Shown here: piece after piece, positions 60,101 through 64,000 of the stretch | Layout: every line of letters starts with the position of its first letter | How positions within the stretch are numbered: the stretch's first letter is position 1 | Assembly: GCF_027568515.1 (NCBI RefSeq) | Contig: NZ_JANKZF010000022.1 | Span: forward strand, 1-64,000 | From: Arthrobacter sp. HY1533 | GTDB taxonomy: Bacteria > Actinomycetota > Actinomycetes > Actinomycetales > Micrococcaceae | DNA length: 64,000 nt | Reading direction: 5' to 3' | Program-made: the position numbers and the translations under genes | The notes under the pieces: generated by a model | Told to the model about the DNA's origin: nothing | The model's database searches: none | Seen by the model: only the letters and a program-made list of their open reading frames with translations

Positions 60101-60294
60101 TTGAGGTGGCCCACCATGCCGTCGGCGCGGTTGGTGACCCACACGCTGCCGTCGTTGAGGTCCACATCGGCGGTGGTGAAGCCCGGGTACACCACGGCAC
60201 CAGTGACCACTGCGGCAGTGAGAACAGCCGCTGCGGACGCTGTGAACATCTGCTTTTTGTTCGAGGACTTGCTGAAGAGATCGCTCAAAGCCAT
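54118..60294 (-). CDS. Giant Ig/FN3 repeat surface protein, paralogue 3
   Basis: This 2,058-residue protein, promoter-proximal among the three, has a membrane segment ending GFTTADVDLNDG. The propeller-like head carries the Cys pair DGCVHAAWSGANKYALAC. About ten Ig/cadherin-like modules (NDSDPDGD motifs) and five FN3-like modules (first: VMEEKDQAVLLTW, with CDTNTC) follow, then the four-cysteine tail ending in GGNIRC. It differs from its siblings by a charged Lys/Glu-rich linker near residue 1275 (SKPKKDGEKKPEEKK) inside the Ig array. Its ribosome site (AAAGG) can pair with an upstream segment, see the element at 60295-60411. Expected location: cell surface. Function in adhesion or as a wall-spanning fibre is inference. 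Confidence 0.9.
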   Translation of the reverse strand: MALSDLFSKSSNKKQMFTASAAAVLTAAVVTGAVVYPGFTTADVDLNDGSVWVTNRADGMVGHLNDQSKVLDGGFSATTTEFDVIQNGNNVFMDGDGGSLLNPVSVPLMAMAAETSLGGGKEAAQGTRIVALSDSGAGKVWAMDNAAVPGFNDKTSEPILSGLGSAVSAVAPDDTIYTVDGKAGELITTVVDGTGKAASQERVKLEGLAGTADPRLTVAGGKPVVLDPETGRLFLPGGKSATLPEAKGALLAQPTAEGDFVALESATALFTQPLDGSAAKVLQLGSTGRAAAPVVQDGCVHAAWSGANKYALACNGTGGLVDIPKAAANSEFVFRKNRDVVVLNDVNSGNVWLVNQNMLLVNNWDDLKTDLKNADNADKDSADPNVVSTLPDRTKPNRPPEAAPDSFGVRAGRTTILPVLFNDSDPDGDVLTVEPPAVEPAFGAVASIYDGTGLQIAVPEGQAGAGNFQYTANDGRSGTAKGSVDVRVVPESENTKPRTMRETTFVVELGQVMKQNVLTDWIDPDGDDIFLNSAVSDDGSAIIKTSPDGELSYADDGENVGMKTMTITVSDGREITEKKLKVNVKPSGGVPPVANADFVRAVAGQPVVLAPLKNDQDPAGGKLRLASVSKPANATVSEIADNGTVTFSSDTVGDVYLEYQVTNGPMSATGLIRVKVSEADKAGLPVAVKDLVMLPSGGSALVDVLGNDSDPAGGVLVIQSVDLPVGSPVSATIIDRNIIKLTDLRGLKDKMGIKYTISNGAGNATGEISVVRIPAPDKLLPPRVEPDTAIVRVGDVVTIPVLENDTDPNGEVLKSPVVVEAPDAAFGKLFTDQNQLRFIAGPTPKKVQGVYKVANSTGQFNSAPISITIVAADPERNLPPAPKNLTGRVIAGDMVRIPVPLNAIDPEGDSVQLVGIDKGPALGTAETGNGYIFYTAGGSSAGTDSFTYRVRDRLGAEAVARVDVGIAPPLAVNHPPVTEDDYITMRPGRKVALDVLLNDSDPDGGLLGLVKDGFDGPEEMLPSVTDKGKVLVTSPMEPGIATMLYTVADKFGARATGNIRMTVTPDAPLKAPIARDDRVTVKQMLGKNTVDVPVLENDADPDGVTEELKLSIEAVNGTKTDNASVTGNGAVRVVLAPQDQMIPYTVTDQDGLKSTAVIWVPGLDKQYPVLKSNEVIRLTAGESAVMKLADYVQVREGRKPRLTEASKISLVGAGRDKVIVGDGEGVNYAATITFYGPGSITFEVTDGSGPDDPNGLKSTLTVMTLVDPAPAGSKPKKDGEKKPEEKKNTPPTFTGSSLDVPQQESVTLDVGPLAFDIDPGDKDKFKYALAGDRPANFDVDFSGTVLKVRQKDGTKVGESATVQLTVTDGSNAPVTADVVLRATSSSLPLPVANEDIVLDAHAGRAEVVDVLKNDVNPYPDTQLRVVDTMTETGSAGVSVSHTDGAVTVNSEPDYKGTVVVRYVVQDKTKDEARNATGRIKITIKGHPDAPAKPQVMEEKDQAVLLTWDPPADNGSPITKYTVAWAGGTQDCDTNTCTITGLTNATTYKFKVTATNAVGASPASPESVEATPDTMPDAPAAPTTEYGDKSVTVRWVTPVGKFSAVTKFNVEISPAPAGQNAQKADYVGNSVTWTGLDNGTEYQFRVQAINNAPDPSEWSPYSASVVPAGLPSAPNAPTVQLLDSVGNQNQISVQWNEPYNNGAAITSYTLTQSGGGAATQAIPVSGTSHTVTVGTSTSPYTYSVTATNKAGEGAASPNSAPQRAVGKVGTMAAPGISIQDQNGAGGSVAVTYQPLSAAQLNGYAANEVTYCVKLSTTGERCGVGSGVKLPSPNGANVYATVYARASAGAAGSVGDASGASATVSPYGIPLQNSVSGSRSGQGDKTVRWTWSAANNNGSAITRYESSLNGAGWEGRGMNMSYSTGTAGFGDAANLRVRACNAGGCGPASAPATSWAGSAPPPPDPPATYVRVEAGTWHSCTMGPNGGGVFQSNPARCDGAVSPGGNVNLGGNWLDYADGWIKVSGCRSNWYVMADGPVAGRWVRSDTVDVRDEHGGNIRC

Positions 60295-60411
60295 GGGAAA
60301 CCTTTAATCATCCGAATCTTGTGGGCATTCGGGTACGAACAACTGCCCGCCCGCTAAAGGCGCCGCTGCAATCCTACCGGATTGATCCACATGATGGGCT
60401 AAAGGTTTCCC
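60295..60411 (-). promoter_or_regulatory. Leader with 12-bp pairing that masks the giant-gene ribosome site
   Basis: On the minus-strand RNA, GGGAAACCUUUA (60411-60400) is perfectly complementary to UAAAGGUUUCCC (60306-60295), which contains the ribosome site of paralogue 3 and abuts its AUG. The intervening loop of 93 nt holds a smaller hairpin (CCGAAT/ATTCGG, 60312-60332) and a second CCUUUAGC copy (60360-60353) able to pair with the same UAAAGG. This is the layout of a translational switch. No known riboswitch class is recognised. Confidence 0.45.
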
Positions 60412-60433
60412 GGCCCTGGCTTCAGGCCCCGCC

Positions 60434-60673
60434 CTACCTCTCGGGAACCCAGGATGGTGCCGTGGCCCCCGCCCCCGTGAGGCTGTCGCAACGGATCAAC
60501 TGCGGGCCGATCCGTTCCATGGCGCACTGCTGGGTGGTTGACGGCAGAATGATGCCGCCGCTGGTCCCCGGATCCAGTCTCGCTGAAGCGGGTGCTGTGA
60601 CGGCGAAAGCCAGGAAAAGGACGATGGCGCCCACCCCTGCCCGCCGCGTTGCCTTGGTGCTGGTTAGTGACAT
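60434..60673 (-). CDS. Small secreted two-cysteine protein
   Basis: The 79-residue product has a basic start, a hydrophobic core (GAIVLFLAFAVTA) and an AxA signal-peptidase site near residue 31 (APASA). The mature peptide is therefore about 48 residues, with two cysteines 12 apart (QQCAMERIGPQLIRCDS). GAAAGG lies 7 nt before the ATG. I recognise no family. It is the first gene of the minus-strand locus, 139 nt upstream of the first giant protein, and divergent from the LuxR regulator. A secreted signal, inhibitor or fibre accessory peptide is possible; the two-cysteine pattern recalls the Cys-rich tails of the giants. Confidence 0.65.
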   Translation of the reverse strand: MSLTSTKATRRAGVGAIVLFLAFAVTAPASARLDPGTSGGIILPSTTQQCAMERIGPQLIRCDSLTGAGATAPSWVPER

Positions 60674-60734
60674 TTCCTTGCCTTTCGTTGCGGGAAGGCC
60701 CTGCCGGCCTGCCCGTCCGCGGCCCTTGTGGCCT

Positions 60735-60746
60735 GTGTTTCAACAC
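60735..60746. promoter_or_regulatory. Palindrome between the locus and the LuxR gene
   Basis: GTGTTTCAACAC has perfect 5-bp arms around TC. It lies in the 190-nt divergent region between the small secreted protein and the LuxR-type regulator, 62 nt upstream of the secreted-protein start, and is a plausible site for a dimeric regulator. Confidence 0.4.
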
Positions 60747-60862
60747 TCCTCCGCAAGGGTCGCTCCGGGCATCGGGAATGCCTCCCCAGAAAGCACCCAA
60801 ATGCCCTGATCTTTTTGCTGCGATTCCGCCCCCGCGGACTGCCACGGTGCGAAACTTGTAGG

Positions 60863-63790
60863 GTGGCCGAGATTGCAGGCGCCCCGGGCGCTGTGATGGT
60901 GGGACGGGCGGCGGAACTGAATTCCCTGCGCGCCTTTCTGGCAGGGGCAGAAACGGGCACGGCAGGGACCCTTGTGGTCACGGGCGATGCCGGCGTGGGC
61001 AAGACTGCGCTGGTCCAGCACGCGGCGGCCTCCCCCGCCTTTGCCGGCTGGGCCTTTGCCGGCGCATGCCTGCCCCTGTCCACCGTGTCTGTCCCGTTCC
61101 TGCCCCTGATCTCGGCGTTCCGCACAGCCCCCACGTTTGACGGCGGCACGCTCCCCCCGCTGCGGGTGGCCGCAGGCATGCCCAACGACATGCTGCCGGC
61201 CATTGACGAATGGCTGCAGGGCCTGTGCGCCCACCGCCCCGTGCTGCTGGTCATCGACGACCTGCAGTGGGCCGACCAGGGCACCCTTGATGTGCTGATG
61301 TACCTGGTGGCCGGTCCGGGTGCCCGAAAGCTCGCCATCGTCGCCACCCAGCGCACGGGTGAAATCGGCGAGGACCACCCCCTGCAGCGCTGGCTCGCCG
61401 ACATCCGGCGCATGCCACGGACCCATTGGCTGGACCTGGGCCCCCTGGACCGCCCCGACACCGAAACCCAGCTGACCCATTTGCTGGGCGCACCCCCGCA
61501 CCAGTCGCTGCTCGAGGAGGTCTACGGGCACACCGGGGGCAACGCGTACCTGAACCGGCTGGTGGTTGCCGGCCTGGATGCGGATGCCCGCCACCTGCCG
61601 GCCCGGCTGCCCGCCGACTTGAAGGGTGCCGTGCTGCGTTCCTGGCGCAGCCTTTCCGGCAGTGCCCGGCGGCTGACCCAGCTCATGGCCGTGGGCGGCC
61701 GGCCGTTGTCCTCGCCCGACCTCGCGGCCGTGTCCCGGCTGGATGGAAACCACGACGGCGTGCTGCCGCCGCTCCAGGAGGCCGCCGCCGCAGGAATCCT
61801 GGAGTGCAGTGCAGCTGGGGCCCTGTGGTGGTTCCACCACCCGCTCATTGCCGAGGTGCTCCAGCAGGGCCTGGACGGCGACTCGCGCAGGCACTGGCAT
61901 GCCCTGTTTGCCGCCCATGCGGAAGCACACCCGCCGGACACGGCAGGGTTGTGGCCAGACGGCGGCGGCGGCCCTGGTTGGATTGCGGCACTGGCCGACC
62001 ACCACTTCAATTCCGGCCATGCCGCCGACGCCTATCGCTGGGTGCTGCGCGGCTCGGCCGCCGCCGGCCAGGCCGGCGGCGGCGCGGAGACGCTGCCCCT
62101 GCTGCGCCGAGCCCTGGCCCTCCACGGTGAACTCCCCGAAGCACCCGAAAGCCAGCTGGAGCTGTGGCAGCGGTTGCGCGATGCGGCGGAAAAAGCCGGG
62201 GCTGCGGAAACCGAGCTTGAGGCGGTGGAGGCCCTGCTGGCGGGGATGGACCGGCTTGGGGAACCCCTGGACGTTGCAGAACTTTTGGTGCGGCGGATGC
62301 TGTTGCGCATGTCCACGGGACGGGAATTTCTTTCCCCCGCCGCCGCAGAGGAGGCGGTGGAGCTGTCACGGGCCCACCCCGGCAGTTGGCAGCACGCATA
62401 CGCCTTGGCGGAGCAGGCCCACGCGGCACTGTGGATGGCCGACCCTGCCGCCCCGGGCATGGCCGCCCGGGCCCTGGACAAGGCCAGGGCGGCTGGCAAT
62501 CCCAGGGCCTTGTCCTTTGCCCTGACCGCGAACTCCATGGCCGCACTGTTTGCCGGGCAGGAGGGCAGCGCACTGGACTTGGCCTCGGCTGCGGCCGACG
62601 CCGCAGCCCAGGTCCGCGACTTCTGGGCCATGGTGCATGCCATCATGTGGCAGGCCAACGCGGCCGAGGCATGGACGGGCCAGGCCTACGCCGAGCTGAT
62701 GCGCGCCGGCAGGGAACGGCTGACAGTGCTGGGGGCCCCGCACGCCTACCTGGCCAAACTGGCCGCCGATGAGGCGTCCAGCTACCTCGCCGTTGGACGG
62801 TGGCGGGAGTGCATGGCCGCCCTGCGCATTGCCCTCGGTTCAGATCCCGGCGGCCTGGGTGATGTGGCCGCCCGGCTGACGGCGGCCCGGCTGGCCGCCT
62901 GGCAGGGCAGGCAGTCGGAGGCCGAGGCGCACCTGGCCCGGGGTGGGGAACTGTTCCCGCCCTCCTCGACGTTCACGAACCTTTGCTTCGATGCCGTCCG
63001 GGCCGAGGTCCTGCTGGCTGCGGGCAGGCCGGCGGATGCCTGCACGGCAGCCATGGCGGGGCTGGCGGCAGCGGGCCAACCGCCCACCATGTGCGAATGG
63101 CTGGTGCCGCTGGCCGCCCGTGCGCTGGCGGACCAGGTCCAGGCAGCCCGCGACGACGGCCTGCCCACGGCCCCATTGCTCGCTGACCTGGGGCGGCTGC
63201 AGCTGAGCTTTCCTGCGGCACTGCGCGAACCTGGCAACAACACCCCCCTGCACCTGGCCCAGGTTGCCGCCTTCGATGCGCTGTACCAGGCGGAGCTGGG
63301 CCGGGCCCGGGGAGGTGCCGCCAACGCCGCACAGTGGACGGATTCCGCCGACGCATGCGGTGCGGCTTCCCTAAGGTGGGAGGAGGCGTATTCGTGCTGG
63401 CGGGCCGCCGAATCCATGCTGCTGCACGGCCACTCGGGGCGGCAGCAGGCAGTTCCGGTCCTCCGCCGTGGCCTGCAGCTGGCCACGGAACTGCAGGCCA
63501 CTCCCCTCCTTGACCAGCTGAATGCACTGGCCACGGGCGCCCGGATCACCTCCGGAACGGCTGCGGCGGCAAACGGGACCGGAGCGGCACGGCTGCAGGG
63601 GCTCACGCGACGCGAGAGTGAGGTGCTGGAGCTGGTCATTGCCGGGTTCAGTTACTCGGAGATTGCCGCGGAGCTGGTGGTCAGCGAGAAAACCGTCAGC
63701 ACCCACATCTCCAACCTGCTGCGGAAGTCGGGGGCGGCAAACCGCATTGACCTGGCGCGGCTGGCGACGCGTCCCGCCGGGGCCCGCTAA
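60863..63790 (+). CDS. LAL-type LuxR-family transcriptional regulator
   Basis: This large regulator of about 975 residues has an N-terminal AAA/STAND ATPase: MVGRAAELNSLRAFL, Walker A VTGDAGVGKTALV (about residue 42), Walker B VLLVIDDLQWAD (about residue 130). A long helical TPR-like middle leads to a C-terminal LuxR helix-turn-helix (LTRRESEVLELVIAGFSYSE, EKTVSTHISNLLRKS). Such proteins bind a ligand and ATP and usually activate adjacent promoters, often of sugar or surface functions. The start is uncertain: GTG 60863 or ATG 60896; a TAGGGT -10-like word at 60859-60864 would favour 60896. It is divergent from the giant/secretion locus and is its best candidate regulator. It ends 5 nt from a convergent gene. 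Confidence 0.88.
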   Translation: MAEIAGAPGAVMVGRAAELNSLRAFLAGAETGTAGTLVVTGDAGVGKTALVQHAAASPAFAGWAFAGACLPLSTVSVPFLPLISAFRTAPTFDGGTLPPLRVAAGMPNDMLPAIDEWLQGLCAHRPVLLVIDDLQWADQGTLDVLMYLVAGPGARKLAIVATQRTGEIGEDHPLQRWLADIRRMPRTHWLDLGPLDRPDTETQLTHLLGAPPHQSLLEEVYGHTGGNAYLNRLVVAGLDADARHLPARLPADLKGAVLRSWRSLSGSARRLTQLMAVGGRPLSSPDLAAVSRLDGNHDGVLPPLQEAAAAGILECSAAGALWWFHHPLIAEVLQQGLDGDSRRHWHALFAAHAEAHPPDTAGLWPDGGGGPGWIAALADHHFNSGHAADAYRWVLRGSAAAGQAGGGAETLPLLRRALALHGELPEAPESQLELWQRLRDAAEKAGAAETELEAVEALLAGMDRLGEPLDVAELLVRRMLLRMSTGREFLSPAAAEEAVELSRAHPGSWQHAYALAEQAHAALWMADPAAPGMAARALDKARAAGNPRALSFALTANSMAALFAGQEGSALDLASAAADAAAQVRDFWAMVHAIMWQANAAEAWTGQAYAELMRAGRERLTVLGAPHAYLAKLAADEASSYLAVGRWRECMAALRIALGSDPGGLGDVAARLTAARLAAWQGRQSEAEAHLARGGELFPPSSTFTNLCFDAVRAEVLLAAGRPADACTAAMAGLAAAGQPPTMCEWLVPLAARALADQVQAARDDGLPTAPLLADLGRLQLSFPAALREPGNNTPLHLAQVAAFDALYQAELGRARGGAANAAQWTDSADACGAASLRWEEAYSCWRAAESMLLHGHSGRQQAVPVLRRGLQLATELQATPLLDQLNALATGARITSGTAAAANGTGAARLQGLTRRESEVLELVIAGFSYSEIAAELVVSEKTVSTHISNLLRKSGAANRIDLARLATRPAGAR

Positions 63791-63794
63791 GGGA

Positions 63795-64000
63795 TCAACC
63801 CGCTCCTTCGGCCGCCAACGCCCGCTCAATGGCGGCCAGCGATGCCGCCACATCGGCGCTGTCCGTGGACCAATTGCTCACGGAGATGCGCAGGATGTCC
63901 CGGCCGGCCCAGTGGGAACCTGACATCCATGTGGCGCCGTCGGCCAGGATGCGGGCAGTGACCCGCCGGGTCCGTTCGTCGCTGCCAAAGCTGACGCACA
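63795..64000 (-). CDS. PLP-dependent decarboxylase, C-terminus only
   Basis: The last 68 codons of a minus-strand gene enter from the right edge. They read CVSFGSDERTRRVTARILAD, then ATWMSGSHWAGRDILRISVS and NWSTDSADVAASLAAIERAL. This is the small-domain C-terminus of group II pyridoxal-phosphate decarboxylases and related aspartate-aminotransferase-fold enzymes: the G-x-x-W/LR-SV-N-x-x-T pattern. The PLP lysine lies outside the window, so the substrate and activity cannot be judged. It converges on the LuxR gene with a 4-nt gap and no visible terminator between them. Confidence 0.75.
   Translation of the reverse strand, partial: CVSFGSDERTRRVTARILADGATWMSGSHWAGRDILRISVSNWSTDSADVAASLAAIERALAAEGAG

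Noticed and set aside
39417-60294. Sortase anchoring or a C-terminal membrane anchor for the giant proteins.
   Set aside because: None of the three ends in LPxTG plus a hydrophobic tail. All end in a cysteine-bearing soluble module, so any tether must be the N-terminal helix.

Overview
This window looks like chromosomal DNA from a high-GC Gram-positive actinobacterium, most likely a Micrococcaceae member close to Arthrobacter. The grounds are GC-rich codon use with frequent GTG/TTG starts, actinobacterial gatCAB and ligA neighbourhoods, sugar ABC transporters with no ATPase gene of their own, a polyphosphate glucokinase, a DUF222/HNH '13E12-like' gene, and a WXG100/FtsK-type secretion ATPase. 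I saw no tRNA, rRNA, CRISPR array or insertion sequence.

Left part (1-22.5 kb), metabolic and housekeeping. A minus-strand carbohydrate ABC operon (substrate-binding lipoprotein, two permeases, start of a Gfo/Idh/MocA oxidoreductase) runs off the left edge. Its upstream region holds two operator-like inverted repeats. Next comes gatC-gatA-gatB (tRNA-dependent amidotransferase) ending in a strong terminator, an LssY-C membrane protein, a RidA protein, a GNAT acetyltransferase, a DUF559-like protein and a CoA-transferase. A ROK regulator is divergent from a plus-strand alpha-glucoside operon (binding lipoprotein, two permeases, GH13 glucosidase), and a perfect 15-bp palindrome lies between them. 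A terminator separates this operon from ppgK. The inferred pathway is uptake of an alpha-glucoside, cytoplasmic hydrolysis by GH13, and phosphorylation of glucose by PpgK with polyphosphate. An inositol-monophosphatase-family gene and ligA follow on the minus strand.

Right part (22.5-60.7 kb), one 38-kb co-directional minus-strand locus. In transcription order it holds a small secreted protein; three tandem paralogues of about 2,040 residues each (membrane-anchored or secreted, beta-propeller-like head, about ten Ig/cadherin-like modules, about five FN3-like modules, four-cysteine tail), with an HNH nuclease gene inserted between two of them; a MoxR ATPase; a DUF58 protein; a transglutaminase-like membrane protein lacking catalytic residues; an RDD protein; a proline-rich FHA protein; a PP2C phosphatase; a second FHA protein; a Ser/Thr kinase; an FHA-winged-helix protein; a FHA-FtsK/SpoIIIE ATPase of EssC/EccC type; and a WXG100 protein followed by a strong terminator. 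Many genes overlap by 4-8 nt. It reads as a type-VII-like secretion and phospho-signalling module tied to giant surface fibres. It lacks EccB, EccD, EccE and mycosin, so it is not a classical ESX locus. I regard this as the candidate undescribed system.

A LAL-type LuxR regulator diverges from the head of the locus. The window ends in the C-terminus of a PLP-dependent decarboxylase.

Points most worth a second look are: an in-frame amber codon splitting an RDD-FHA reading frame; loss of two of three catalytic residues in the transglutaminase-like protein; a 12-bp long-range pairing that could mask the ribosome binding site of the first giant gene; the shared four-cysteine tail of the giants; a leaderless HNH gene inside the locus; and a 13-codon leader ORF coupled to a sugar-binding lipoprotein.
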